Positions 16,907-26,539 are shown, counted from the stretch's first letter. The stretch: 64,000 nucleotides of DNA from an uncultured Opitutia bacterium (GCA_903896015.1 CAITWF010000051.1:21106-85105); one strand, 5' to 3'. Made by a program: numbers and translations. The notes: generated from the sequence alone by a model not told the origin.

Positions 16907-18370
16907 TCATCTTTTCCACGGGGGCAGCAGACGTTTTTGCACCTTGCCGAGCGCCGTGCGCGGAAGAGCATCGATACGGACGAAGGCGCGCGGCTGCTTG
17001 AACGACGCGAGCTGCGAACGCAGCCGTGCGGCCGCAGCCGCCTCGTCAAAAATCGCCTCTTCGACCACAACGTAGGCGACCGGCACCTCGCCGCGCACCG
17101 GATCGGGGGCGCCGACCACGGCCGCTTCATGCACGCCGGGCTGCTCGAGAATCAGCTCCTCGATCTCGCGTGGGTAGATGTTGAAGCCGCCCGAAATGAT
17201 CAGATCGCTGCGGCGGCCTTGGAGCGTGATGTAACCGTCGGTCGCCCGCACGCCCACATCGCCCGTACGAAACCAGCCGTCGCGCCACGCAGCGGACGTC
17301 GCGTCGGGGCGACGCCAGTAGCCAGAGCAAACATTCGGTCCCTTCACCCAGAGTTCGCCACTCGTGCCGTCGGGCACAGGAGCGCCCGCTTCGTCGCAAA
17401 TCTTCACTTCCACGTGCGGCAAAGGCAGTCCCACGGTGCCGGGGCGGCGTTCGCCGTCGAACGGGTTGCTCACATTCATCAGCGTCTCGGTCATGCCGTA
17501 GCGTTCAAGAATCACCGAGCCAAATCGCTGGCGGAATTTTTCGTGTACCTCGGCGGGCAGTGGCGCCGAGCCGGAGACCGCGAGCCGCAGCCGCGCGCCA
17601 AACGATCGCGCGAGCGGTTCAGGAATTTCCAGAAGCCGCACGAACATGGCCGGCACGCCGAAGAACAGCGTGGGCTGGTAGGACTCAAACCATAGCGGCG
17701 CCTGCAAATATTCAAAACGCTCCGTGAGCCGCATGTGGCAGCCGCTGAAGAGCCAGCAATGCACTCCGTTCGCGAGCCCGTGCACATGAAACAACGGCAA
17801 CGTCGCGAGGTAACGATCCGCTTCGGTGATGCGCCAGGCGTTGACGAGCGACTGGCCGTTGGCGGCGAAGTTTCCGTGCGTGAGCACCGCGCCCTTCGAT
17901 GCACCCGTCGTGCCCGACGTGTAGATCAGCGCGAGTGGTGTGTCAGCCGCTCCTCCAACGGCCTGCCGATCGGAAGCGTGCGTCGCCGCTTCGGTTGCGA
18001 GCGAATCGACATCCCACACGGGCACACCCGCCGGGAGATACGTGGCCATGTCGCGCGAGGTCACCACCGCCACCGGCTCCGCGTCGGTAAGAATATGCCG
18101 CAACTCGCGCTCGCGATAGAGCACGTTCACCGGCACGAGCACCACGCCGAGCTTCACCGCCGCCAGCCAGAGATCGATCACCTCGACGCGGTTTTGCAGG
18201 AAGAACGCGAGCCGATCGCCGTGCTTGAGTCCGCGCGCGCGCAGCAGATGGGCGACGCGATTGCTGCGCGCCTCAAGATCGCCGAAAGAAAACGCCGCTC
18301 CGCCAAATTCCAGCGCCGTCCGCGCGGCGCGGCCGAGCAATGAACGGTCTATGAGTGATAGCAGCGACAT
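16907..18370 (-). CDS. matB: Malonyl-CoA synthetase (acyl-CoA ligase, AMP-forming)
   Basis: A 487-residue ANL-superfamily ligase in the cytoplasm. It shows the A3 loop IYTSGTTGASKG (about residue 147), the A5 motif ERYGMTET, the A7/A8 region WFRTGDVG and LIISGGFNIYPREIEE, and the A10 lysine in PRTALGKVQK. Overall length and pattern agree with MatB malonyl-CoA synthetases, which convert malonate, ATP and CoA to malonyl-CoA. The specificity call rests mainly on context with madL and madM. The start MSLLSLIDRS at 18370 is preferred over 18445, which would overlap the upstream glycosidase gene. No malonyl-CoA decarboxylase is in the window, so the product may feed fatty-acid synthesis or be decarboxylated elsewhere. 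Confidence 0.78.
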   Translation of the reverse strand: MSLLSLIDRSLLGRAARTALEFGGAAFSFGDLEARSNRVAHLLRARGLKHGDRLAFFLQNRVEVIDLWLAAVKLGVVLVPVNVLYRERELRHILTDAEPVAVVTSRDMATYLPAGVPVWDVDSLATEAATHASDRQAVGGAADTPLALIYTSGTTGASKGAVLTHGNFAANGQSLVNAWRITEADRYLATLPLFHVHGLANGVHCWLFSGCHMRLTERFEYLQAPLWFESYQPTLFFGVPAMFVRLLEIPEPLARSFGARLRLAVSGSAPLPAEVHEKFRQRFGSVILERYGMTETLMNVSNPFDGERRPGTVGLPLPHVEVKICDEAGAPVPDGTSGELWVKGPNVCSGYWRRPDATSAAWRDGWFRTGDVGVRATDGYITLQGRRSDLIISGGFNIYPREIEELILEQPGVHEAAVVGAPDPVRGEVPVAYVVVEEAIFDEAAAAARLRSQLASFKQPRAFVRIDALPRTALGKVQKRLLPPWKR

Positions 18371-18380
18371 GGTGCGAAAG

Positions 18381-19934
18381 TCAGAATTGGGGAACAGCCT
18401 CGCCATCGGGCGTAGTGCGCGTGGTGGAGAATTTGATTTCACCACGCTCCACGATCACGAGCGGAAAATCGAACAACGGAAGATCGGAAAAGATCACCGC
18501 CCCCGCTTCGACGCGCGGCGGCTGGAGCGTGCGCACCGAGCCGTCGAGGGGATTGACGATAACGGGCTCCTCAAAGCTGAGCCCTGCACCGCGCAGCTCA
18601 ATGCGCGCCGGGCGCGGCGTGTATTCCTGAGGCTGCCAGGGCAGCCAGTAGGCGACCAACGCGGCGCCGTCCTTCGCGCGATAGGCCGCAACCAACGGGA
18701 TCGACGGGTATGCGTCGTCCGACTCACCGATGCCGTTGAACTGACCGGGCGAGAGCACGCGCACGGCGGTGCGCCCGTCAAAGTCGACCGGCAGGTATCG
18801 GCCGTCGAACACCGCGCAGAGATTTTGATAGGCGTAAAACGCGGGCTTGGGTTTGAGTCCCGGGTTGGCCAGGAGGCATTTTTCGTTCACCCCATTGCCG
18901 CGCACCCGACGACCGGTGGCTTCCGCCGGGTAACCGAGCAGGTGGTCGACGGACTTCAACTCCGGGCGCTGCTGCCGATCCGCCCGGTTGCCACCGTCGT
19001 AGAGTTTGAAAAAATTACTCAGCGAGCACCGCATGAAAAACGTGTCCACGAATGCCTGCCGTAACAGCCACTTCGCCTGCACCGTCTCACCCCACGGGCT
19101 GACGCCACGAAAGTCCTTCGTGCTGCTCGCCGAGGGGTAGCCACACTCGCCCTGCCAAAGGGCCAGCTTCGAATTGTGCGCGCGGAGTGCAGCCCAGGTT
19201 TCGTCCGCGAAATAAATCCGCGCCTCGGGGAGTGCGGCGTAATTATGAAACGAAACGACATTGACCGCGTGGTCTGTGTCCTCCGCGAGAAACCCCGCAA
19301 TGAACTTCGGATCGAGGCCCGCGAGTGCCCCCGCGATGATGACGGCCTCCGGCTGCGCGCGACGAATCCGCGCGGCCGTCAGGCGGACGAGCTTGCCATA
19401 GGCGGCAGCGTCCGGCGGCGCGCCCCAGTAGGCGTAGTGATTCGGCTCGTTCCAGATTTCCCAGTGGGTCACCCGTTCTTTCGCGTGAGCCACGGCGGCA
19501 TCAACGTAGCGCAGCCACGCCTCCATCGCCGTCCCATCCAGGACCGGTGGTGCCGGCTTCACGCCGTAAATCAGCCGCCAATCGGGATCGGGGTTGGGAA
19601 TGGTGCCGGAGTAGAGCTTGTTGCCATTGCTCAGACACACGAACGGCGTGATGCCGTTAGCACGCGCGGCGTTCACCGGCTCGTCCAACGACGAAAAATC
19701 GTAGCGATCTTTTTCGCGCTCGATGGCCGGCCACGCAGCCAGGAAGCGCGTCCACTTCACGCCGATCTCGCCCGCGCGATTGAAGAGCGTGACGCGCTCG
19801 TTGTCGCCGGCCTGGACGCCCCACGGCGAATCGGCAATGTCGGCCGAGCGGTGTGGCACCACGTAGCCGAGCGGTGCCGCAACCGCGGCGGACAACATGA
19901 GCAGCGCGACGAGCGCGAGTGGACGCGGCAGCAT
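18381..19934 (-). CDS. Secreted clan GH-A glycosidase, GH39-like
   Basis: A 517-residue protein with signal peptide MLPRPLALVALLMLSAAVAA. The TIM barrel includes WGVQAGDNERV, KWTRFLAAWPAIEREKDRYD, the acid/base motif HWEIWNEPNHYAYWG (Glu near residue 160), VVSFHNYA and the nucleophile candidate LWQGECGYPS (Glu near residue 264). A C-terminal beta domain follows from about residue 400. The pattern recalls GH39 and related beta-xylosidase/iduronidase families. It is the second gene of the operon, 4 bp after the TonB receptor. Confidence 0.7.
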   Translation of the reverse strand: MLPRPLALVALLMLSAAVAAPLGYVVPHRSADIADSPWGVQAGDNERVTLFNRAGEIGVKWTRFLAAWPAIEREKDRYDFSSLDEPVNAARANGITPFVCLSNGNKLYSGTIPNPDPDWRLIYGVKPAPPVLDGTAMEAWLRYVDAAVAHAKERVTHWEIWNEPNHYAYWGAPPDAAAYGKLVRLTAARIRRAQPEAVIIAGALAGLDPKFIAGFLAEDTDHAVNVVSFHNYAALPEARIYFADETWAALRAHNSKLALWQGECGYPSASSTKDFRGVSPWGETVQAKWLLRQAFVDTFFMRCSLSNFFKLYDGGNRADRQQRPELKSVDHLLGYPAEATGRRVRGNGVNEKCLLANPGLKPKPAFYAYQNLCAVFDGRYLPVDFDGRTAVRVLSPGQFNGIGESDDAYPSIPLVAAYRAKDGAALVAYWLPWQPQEYTPRPARIELRGAGLSFEEPVIVNPLDGSVRTLQPPRVEAGAVIFSDLPLFDFPLVIVERGEIKFSTTRTTPDGEAVPQF

Positions 19935-19938
19935 CGGT

Positions 19939-22197
19939 TCAGAAGCGCGCGCCGACGGTAACCGATGTCGTGCGCGGCGCGCCGCGAGCTTGGAAGCCCT
20001 CCCAGTATTGGAGGTTCGTCACGTTCTGCACGCGCACGCCAAAGGTGAGGCGCTTGTTCCAGATTGTCGTGCGATAGTTCGCGCCCACGTCCTGCCGCGT
20101 AAAGCCCGGCACGGTGGGCCGGCGGCTGTCGCGAAACACAAAGCTCTGCGTCAGCGAAAGGCCTTTGAGCCAGGTATTCTTGAACTCATATTTGTGGAAG
20201 AAGCTCCACGACTCGCGGCCGGGGCCCTGCGAAACCGGACCGCCCACCGCCGAGGGCGTCGATTTGTTGGCCGTCACAAACGCGTGCAGGTTCGTGTAGG
20301 TCGCGGCGATTTGGTAACCGTCCACAACCTTGACCATGAAGTCAGACTCCCAGCCTTTCGAGCGCGCGGACTGATCCTGCGTGCTGCGGGCGCCCGTCAC
20401 CACATTTGGATCGAGGCCGGCCGCGATGATCTCATTTGTGGAGACCTGGCGCACGAGGTTGAGCTGATCGATCATGAAGCCGGCAGCATTGACGTTAATC
20501 CTATCTTGCCAGAACGAACCCTTGAGACCGACGTCGTAGCCGTGCCCCTCGACCTGCTGGGTCAGTGGGTTGCCGAACATATCGATCGAACTCTGCGGCA
20601 CGCCGGCAAACGAACGGCTGTAGGACGAATAGAGCGAGAGATCCTTCGACATGCCATAGACTGCGCCGAGAGTCGGCGAATTGGCCTTTTCAAAGAGCTT
20701 TTGATAGCGACCGATGGCGGTCGTCGCGATCGGGTTGGAGAGCACAATGGTGCCTTCGTCGTGGCGCAGGCCGAGTAGCAGGTGCGCGCGATCGTTGAAC
20801 ATCCCGATGACGTTGGTGAACGCGAGCGCGCGGCGGTGCATTTTATTGTTAAGCCGGTTTTGCGGGAGCGTGTAGCGGGTCGGGTCTAGCATCTGCGTCC
20901 AAGCCGGCTGATCGGTGGCGCCAAAAGTGTAGGCCGTGAGCGCGGGCGTATTGTCGCGATTGCGCACGTCATCGGTATCGACGTATTCACCCTCGAGCAC
21001 CGCTTGGTGCGTGAGGCCCCAGTATTTGAACTTACCAAGCAAATCGACGAGGGCCGAGTAGGTCGGAACAGTCTCGTCATCGTTAGTAGAGGAGAGGGCA
21101 TCAGTGCTCGGCACGGTGAGGCCGTTAACGACCTTGGTGCTGATCTGCGTGCCGCTGAGACGGAGATCGTCGCGGTGGACGCTCGAGAAATTTCCGGCGA
21201 TTCGCAGTGACAACATGTCGTTAAAGCGGTGCTGGATTTGGTTGGAGGCCCGCAGTTGGTGCTCGGTACGGCGGTTGTTGGGCCCGAGGGGGCTGAAGTC
21301 CCAGGGAATGAAGGTGCCGTTGAGGTTGAGGCCGTTGATGTCGCCGTTGCCGTGCCACGTGAGGGCGTTGAGCGGCGAGGTCGAGGCGACCGTGCTGCGG
21401 GGCGAGGGCGGGCTCGCGACGTAGTCGAAATACTCGATCGTCGCGGTGTAGCGGGTGTTGTCGGCAATTTTGTAGGAGAGCGCGCCATAGAGGACGGTGC
21501 GGTTGGACCACGCGTATTGTTGCCACGAGTCACCGGTCTGACGGACGAACACAAAGCGGGTTGCCAGCTTCTTGTTGATCGGGATCGAGGTGTCGATTTC
21601 GCCGCGGCGCATGCCCCAGTTGTCGCCGCGCGCGGAGAACGACGCTTCCTGCTTGGGCCGCGGGAGCTTCGAGATCGAGTTGATTGCACCACCGGGCTCA
21701 GCGAGGCCGGAGAGGAGCGAACTCGGGCCCTTCACGACCTCGACGCGATCGATCGTCGCAGAGTCGTAGAGCATGCCGGCAAACGGCTCGCGCTGGCCGT
21801 CGCGGTAATTCTTGTTCTGCCGGAAGCCGCGGACCTGGTAGGTGTTGTTGTCGTTAGTCTGATCCTGACTGCCAACGTTGGTGATGCCGCTCATGTAGTC
21901 GGTCGCGTCGGTGAGGGTGAGCGCGCCTATGTCAGACAGAAACTCGCTGGTGATAACCTGCACGGAGCGCGGCAGATCGCGGAGATTGACGTTGGTGCGC
22001 GTGCCGGAGAGCGCGTTGGTCGCGACCCAGCCGGTGTTGTCATCGGCAACGGTGAATTCCGGGAGCGCGACGATTTCTTCGGCGGGCGGCGCGGCGGGCA
22101 TCTTCGCCGGAGTCTGCGATTGCGCGCGCACATGGCTGGTGGCGATGAGCGCCATCGCCAGCGCGAGGGAAGCGAGGGAGGTTGTGGGGGATTTCAT
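19939..22197 (-). CDS. TonB-dependent outer-membrane receptor (SusC-unlike, siderophore-receptor fold)
   Basis: A 752-residue outer-membrane receptor. The signal peptide MKSPTTSLASLALAMALIA leads to a plug domain: GTRTNVNLRDLPRSVQVIT, DATDYMSGI, and VVKGPSSLLSGLAEPGGAIN, the conserved plug pattern. A 22-strand barrel is expected, ending in the aromatic terminal residue of VTVGARF. It heads the ten-gene operon and probably imports the glycan fragment on which the downstream enzymes act. The start at 22197 begins the signal peptide; a longer in-frame form to 22380 would cross the divergent promoter. No SusD partner is present, as is usual for Verrucomicrobiota receptors. Confidence 0.92.
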   Translation of the reverse strand: MKSPTTSLASLALAMALIATSHVRAQSQTPAKMPAAPPAEEIVALPEFTVADDNTGWVATNALSGTRTNVNLRDLPRSVQVITSEFLSDIGALTLTDATDYMSGITNVGSQDQTNDNNTYQVRGFRQNKNYRDGQREPFAGMLYDSATIDRVEVVKGPSSLLSGLAEPGGAINSISKLPRPKQEASFSARGDNWGMRRGEIDTSIPINKKLATRFVFVRQTGDSWQQYAWSNRTVLYGALSYKIADNTRYTATIEYFDYVASPPSPRSTVASTSPLNALTWHGNGDINGLNLNGTFIPWDFSPLGPNNRRTEHQLRASNQIQHRFNDMLSLRIAGNFSSVHRDDLRLSGTQISTKVVNGLTVPSTDALSSTNDDETVPTYSALVDLLGKFKYWGLTHQAVLEGEYVDTDDVRNRDNTPALTAYTFGATDQPAWTQMLDPTRYTLPQNRLNNKMHRRALAFTNVIGMFNDRAHLLLGLRHDEGTIVLSNPIATTAIGRYQKLFEKANSPTLGAVYGMSKDLSLYSSYSRSFAGVPQSSIDMFGNPLTQQVEGHGYDVGLKGSFWQDRINVNAAGFMIDQLNLVRQVSTNEIIAAGLDPNVVTGARSTQDQSARSKGWESDFMVKVVDGYQIAATYTNLHAFVTANKSTPSAVGGPVSQGPGRESWSFFHKYEFKNTWLKGLSLTQSFVFRDSRRPTVPGFTRQDVGANYRTTIWNKRLTFGVRVQNVTNLQYWEGFQARGAPRTTSVTVGARF

Positions 22198-22261
22198 GTT
22201 GGTTTGGTCAAAAAAAATTCCGCCATTGCGCCGGTCGGGTCGCCGTGCTCCGTAGGCTTTC

Positions 22262-23338
22262 ATGAAGCCGAGCCGCCCCTGCACGATGACCGACGTCGCC
22301 CGCCGCGCGGGGGTGCACGCGGCGACCGTCTCGCGGGCGCTCCGCGACGATCCGCGCATCACGCCGGCCCAGCGCGCCAAGGTGCAGCGGGCGGCCCAGG
22401 AACTCGGCTATCGCACCAATCCGCTGGTCGCGGCGCTCATGAGCGCACGGCGTACTGGCCGCCCGCCCGCTTTCCGCGCGACTATCGCCTACGTTACGAA
22501 CTATCCGCGCGAGCGCGCCGAATGGTTTGCGCGGGCGTTCGGGGATATCCTGCCCGGCGCCCTGAATCGCGCGCGGCTGCAAGGCTACGGCATCGAGGAG
22601 TTCAATCTCGCCGATCCGCCCATCACGCCGCGGCGGGCCGCGGAAATCTTTAAAGCCCGCGGCATCATCGGCGCGATTATCGCTCCGCTGCACTCGGTGC
22701 AGGAATATCCGCAACTCGATTGGGCGCAGCTCTCGACCGTGGCGATTGGCTTGTCGATGACCGAGGTGCCGGTCACGCGCGTGACGCACAATCACTTTCA
22801 GGGAATGAGTCTGGTCTCGCGCCAGTGCCGCGCCGCCGGCCACGAACGTCTCGGCCTCGTCGTGCAGCGCCGCGTGCATGAAAAAGTCGCCAAGCGCTGG
22901 GCCGCCGCGCTGCTGCTCGAACACTCCGAACTGCCGGCCGCTCGCCGCGTGCCGCCGCTGATCCTCGAAGGCGCGGACGAAGCCGCCTTCCTCGCGTGGT
23001 TTCACCGGCACCGCCCCGACGTCTTGCTGAGCCACGACCTCGAGCCGCTCCGCACCTGGCTGAAACACGCCGGCCTGCAGATTCCGCGCGACGTCGCCTT
23101 TGCAAGCCTCGATCGCCGGGAGCGCGACGGCGATGTCGCGGGCGTCGATCAGGATTACGCTGGCGTCGGTGCCGCCGCCGCCGACCTCCTGATCGCGATG
23201 CTGCACCGCAACGATCGCGGCCTGCCGAGCCAGCCCGTCACGCTGGACCTCGACGGCCAGTGGATCGACGGCACCACACTGCGCCCGGGCTCGCCGGCAA
23301 GGCGAGTCACGGCGCGGGCCGAAGCAACCAAGGGGTAG
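22262..23338 (+). CDS. LacI-family transcriptional regulator, divergent from the TonB receptor operon
   Basis: A 358-residue regulator. The N-terminal helix-turn-helix TMTDVARRAGVHAATVSRAL and hinge region YRTNPLVAALM are typical LacI. The periplasmic-binding-protein-like domain follows (IAYVTNYPRERAEWFARAFG, GIIGAIIAPLHS, VLLSHDLEPL, VAFASLDRRE). It lies 64 bp from the receptor start, so it is likely the local regulator of the ten-gene operon. No clear palindromic operator was found in that 64-bp space. Confidence 0.92.
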   Translation: MKPSRPCTMTDVARRAGVHAATVSRALRDDPRITPAQRAKVQRAAQELGYRTNPLVAALMSARRTGRPPAFRATIAYVTNYPRERAEWFARAFGDILPGALNRARLQGYGIEEFNLADPPITPRRAAEIFKARGIIGAIIAPLHSVQEYPQLDWAQLSTVAIGLSMTEVPVTRVTHNHFQGMSLVSRQCRAAGHERLGLVVQRRVHEKVAKRWAAALLLEHSELPAARRVPPLILEGADEAAFLAWFHRHRPDVLLSHDLEPLRTWLKHAGLQIPRDVAFASLDRRERDGDVAGVDQDYAGVGAAAADLLIAMLHRNDRGLPSQPVTLDLDGQWIDGTTLRPGSPARRVTARAEATKG

Positions 23339-23447
23339 AAGCATCCGGCGCAGACTTCGCGGCCCCGTGGCGCGCGCAATCGTCACTTCGTGCGCATCGT
23401 TGCACAGATGTTGCTCACGGCGAATGGGCTGCTCCCGCCGCGCAAGC

Positions 23448-25925
23448 TCAGAGCGGATCGACGCGCGACTCCCGCACCGGGAGTTCGTCCGGCGCCGTGC
23501 CGTCGGGCCGCGTGATCACGAATTTTCCCGTCAGCCGCACGTCTTCGCTCGACGCGCCGATGAAAACGGTGAACCCGCCGGGTTCGACGGTCCATTTCCC
23601 GTCGCGGTCGAACAGCTGGAGATGCTCAGCCGTGAGAGTGAAGCGCACCGGCTTCGTCTCGCCGGGCGCGAGCGAAACGCGCGCGAAGCCACGCAACTCC
23701 TTTTCCCAGGTCGTCACACTGGAGTAGTCGTCGCGCAGGTAAAGTTGCACCACCTCGTCGCCGGCGCGCGGGCCGGCGTTGGTCACGTCGCAGGTGACCT
23801 CGATCGCCTTGTCCGCCGTCGTGCGTTCCGCGGAAATTTTCAGATTCGCATAGGAGAATTTCGTGTAGCTCAGCCCGAAGCCGAACGGAAACAGCGGCCC
23901 CGTCACCATGCCAGGATCGCGTGATTGCCCGCCCGGATGCGCCGGAAAATTGATCGGAATCTGCCCGACGCTCCGCGGAAACGTCACCGGCAGCCGGCCA
24001 CTCGGATTTGTGTCGCCGAACAAAACATCCGCCAGCGCCGCCCCACCCTGCTCCGGCGCGAGCCACATCTCCACGATCGCGGGCACGTGCTTCACCGCCC
24101 AATTGATTGACAACGGCCTGCCGCTGGAGAGCGCAAGCACGACCGGCTTGCCTGTTGCAACGAGCGCCTCGAGCAACTCTTCCTGATAGCCGGGCAGCTC
24201 CAAACTCGTCCGCCCACCCGACTCGCGGCACAGTTCGTCCGACTCCCCGAGCGCCGCGACAATCACGTCGACCTCCTTCGCGGCCGCGACCGCATCCGCG
24301 ATGCCGGCGCGAACCTTGTCGGAAGACGGCTCCTTGAGCACATCGCTCTCGGGATAGTGCTCGTCCTTCACCGCCACGCCCTGCGCGTAACGCACCTCAA
24401 CGCCCGCCCCGAGCTTGGCTTTCAGCCCGGCGAGCGGCGTGATGAAGTCCAGATGCTGCGGCGCGTAACGCGACCACCATGCGTGGGGATCGTTCGCCAG
24501 CGGGCCGGCCACGAGGATTTTTTTCACCGCCTCCTTTTTCAGCGGCAGGAAGTCCTTTTCGTTTTTCAGCAGCACGATAGATTCGCGCGCGGCGCGCGCG
24601 GCCAGCGCTAGACTCGCCGGCGCCCGGACAATCTTGTCGGCCGCCGCCGGATCGGCGACGTACGGATGATCGAAGAGCCCGAGCCAGAATTTCACGCGCA
24701 GAATTTCCTTCACGCGTTCATCGATCACGCTCATCGGCAGCGCGCCGCTCGCGACATCTTCGCGCAGCAGCTTCGCGTAGACGTCCGGCTGCGTGAAGTC
24801 CGTCCGAATGTTCAGCCCCGCGGCAACCGCCTGTCTCACCGCGTCGGCCGGCGAGGTCGCGACGCGGTGCTTGCGGAAAATAAATTCCACGGCGCCGCTG
24901 TCGCTGACGACGTAGCCCTTGAAACCAAATTCGCCGCGCAGAATCTCGGTCAGAAACCGGCTGCTCGCCTCGACCGGAATGCCATCGTAGTCGTTATAGG
25001 AAGCCATCACGCCAAGCGCGCCGCCATCGCGCACCGCGCGGCGAAACGGCGCAAGAAATACCGTCTGCACTTCGCGCCACGTCACCTGCGGGTTCGTGCG
25101 CGCCTCACCGTCGCGCCCGCCCTGCGGCACACTGTAGACCGCGAAATGCTTGAGCGTCGAAACGACGTTCTGCTCCTGGATGCCGCGCACTTCCTCGACG
25201 CCGAGTTCGCTGACGAGAAACGGATCCTCGCCGTAGCTTTCGATGATGCGGCCCCACCGAGGATCGCGCGCGACCTCGAGGATCGGCGAGTAGACATTCG
25301 TGTAACCCAGCGCGCGCGCCTCGCAGCCGGTCACGCGCCCGATCTCGCGCACGAGTTCGCGATCAAACGCGCTCGCGACGCCGAGCTGCGCCGGGAAACT
25401 CGTCGCTTTCGTGTGCAGCAAGCCGCGAATGCCCTCGTTGGTCATGTCCGCCGGCACGCCGAGGCGCGTCTGCTCGACGAAGAAGCGCTGCACGTCGTTG
25501 ATCGCCCGTGCATGCAGCGAATACGGCAGCTCGTATTTCGACGGCGCGAGGTTGTTCGTCCAACCCGTGTTGCCGTTCATGTGCTCGTCGATGTTGCCGA
25601 TGCCGTCCTTCCAAAACGCCGTCACCCATTTGGCCGTCGGCAGTTCATCCTTCAGCACGCGCGAGTAACCGTAGAGCGTGACCATCTGCGCCGTCTTCTC
25701 GTCGGTGTTCATCCGCGCCACCAGATCGGCCACGCGGGCCTCAATCGAGAGGGTCGGATCCTCGTAAGGATCCTTCACGCCGTTCTTGTTAAAATCGATC
25801 CAGCCCTCGTGGTAAATCGCCGCGGCGGGCTTCGCCTCGACGAAAATTTCAGGCGCAGGGCCGGCAGCGACGAGCGACAGCGGCAGCAACAGCAGGACAC
25901 GAGCGAGGGGTACGCGAAGATTCAT
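23448..25925 (-). CDS. Secreted GH3 beta-glucosidase-type glycosidase
   Basis: An 825-residue three-domain GH3 enzyme with signal peptide MNLRVPLARVLLLLPLSLVAA. The barrel has ARDPRWGRIIESYGEDPFL (split pattern across about residues 215-235) and the nucleophile loop GYVVSDSGAVEF (Asp near residue 342). The alpha/beta sandwich domain follows (KKILVAGPLANDPHAWW), then a C-terminal fibronectin-III-like domain (FGLSYTKFSYANLKIS, DEVVQLYLRDDYSSVT). Typical substrates are beta-glucosides or beta-xylosides. It converges with the LacI gene. The start at 25925 matches the signal peptide; its first bases touch the end of the IS630 remnant frame. Confidence 0.93.
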   Translation of the reverse strand: MNLRVPLARVLLLLPLSLVAAGPAPEIFVEAKPAAAIYHEGWIDFNKNGVKDPYEDPTLSIEARVADLVARMNTDEKTAQMVTLYGYSRVLKDELPTAKWVTAFWKDGIGNIDEHMNGNTGWTNNLAPSKYELPYSLHARAINDVQRFFVEQTRLGVPADMTNEGIRGLLHTKATSFPAQLGVASAFDRELVREIGRVTGCEARALGYTNVYSPILEVARDPRWGRIIESYGEDPFLVSELGVEEVRGIQEQNVVSTLKHFAVYSVPQGGRDGEARTNPQVTWREVQTVFLAPFRRAVRDGGALGVMASYNDYDGIPVEASSRFLTEILRGEFGFKGYVVSDSGAVEFIFRKHRVATSPADAVRQAVAAGLNIRTDFTQPDVYAKLLREDVASGALPMSVIDERVKEILRVKFWLGLFDHPYVADPAAADKIVRAPASLALAARAARESIVLLKNEKDFLPLKKEAVKKILVAGPLANDPHAWWSRYAPQHLDFITPLAGLKAKLGAGVEVRYAQGVAVKDEHYPESDVLKEPSSDKVRAGIADAVAAAKEVDVIVAALGESDELCRESGGRTSLELPGYQEELLEALVATGKPVVLALSSGRPLSINWAVKHVPAIVEMWLAPEQGGAALADVLFGDTNPSGRLPVTFPRSVGQIPINFPAHPGGQSRDPGMVTGPLFPFGFGLSYTKFSYANLKISAERTTADKAIEVTCDVTNAGPRAGDEVVQLYLRDDYSSVTTWEKELRGFARVSLAPGETKPVRFTLTAEHLQLFDRDGKWTVEPGGFTVFIGASSEDVRLTGKFVITRPDGTAPDELPVRESRVDPL

Positions 25926-26539
25926 GGCCCCATGGCTACCATGCGACCGCCCACCCACAAACCCGAAGCCGTGCCCACCGTTGCACAGTAAGAACCCTTA
26001 ACTCGCAAATCAGTCGGATCCGGAAGCAGTGCTACCAGGGACGAAGACGATGGTGCGGCCTTCGCGCCGGGCTTTTTTTTAAGGCGCGGCCAAGTCACGC
26101 GCTTCCAGTCCGCGATCGCGGTCTCGTCGCGCTCGATCGCGCGCCGGGTCGGTTGCTGGCAGCTGAAACCCAGTTCGCGCAGGACCCGCCAGACATGGCC
26201 GGGATGGTAACGCTGGCCCGTTCGCTGCTCGATCAGCTTGGCGACACGGGGCAGCGTCCACACCGCGGTCGCGTGCCCCTGCGCCCGCGGACCCTCGACC
26301 ACCGCCACCGCAATCTCGGCTCGCTGTGCGGCGCTCAGCTTGCACTTCGGGCCCGCCGGGCCAGCGCTGCGCAGCGCTGCACTGCCGCCATCCCGCCACC
26401 GCTGCTGCCACTCGTGCGCCGACTGTCGCCGCACCTTGAGCAACCGCGCCACCTCGCTCGGCCCCTTGCCCCGCGCGAACAGTTTCGCCGCCTTCAATCG
26501 CCGTTTCTCCATCACCCCGTGATCGCGTTGTTTTGCCAT
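25922..26539 (-). pseudogene. IS630-type transposase remnant, catalytic domain missing
   Basis: The N-terminal part encodes helix-turn-helix and winged-helix domains typical of IS630-family transposases: LFARGKGPSEVARLLKVRR, KLSAAQRAEIAVAVVEG, TLPRVAKLIEQRTGQRYHPG, VWRVLRELGFSCQQPTRRA and DWKRVTWPRLKKK. After an A8 run (complement of 26073-26080) the open frame becomes meaningless and drifts into the GH3 promoter. Read in the -1 frame, ARREGRTIVFV follows, the usual sequence directly before the first catalytic Asp, and then similarity ends at about 26045. So the DDE domain is deleted, and a slip on the A8 run, either programmed or a mutation, separates the last coding piece. It is not expected to be active. 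Confidence 0.75.

Noticed and set aside
22198..22261. LacI operator between the first TonB receptor and its regulator
   Set aside because: No palindrome of useful length was found in the 64 bp; left unassigned rather than forced.
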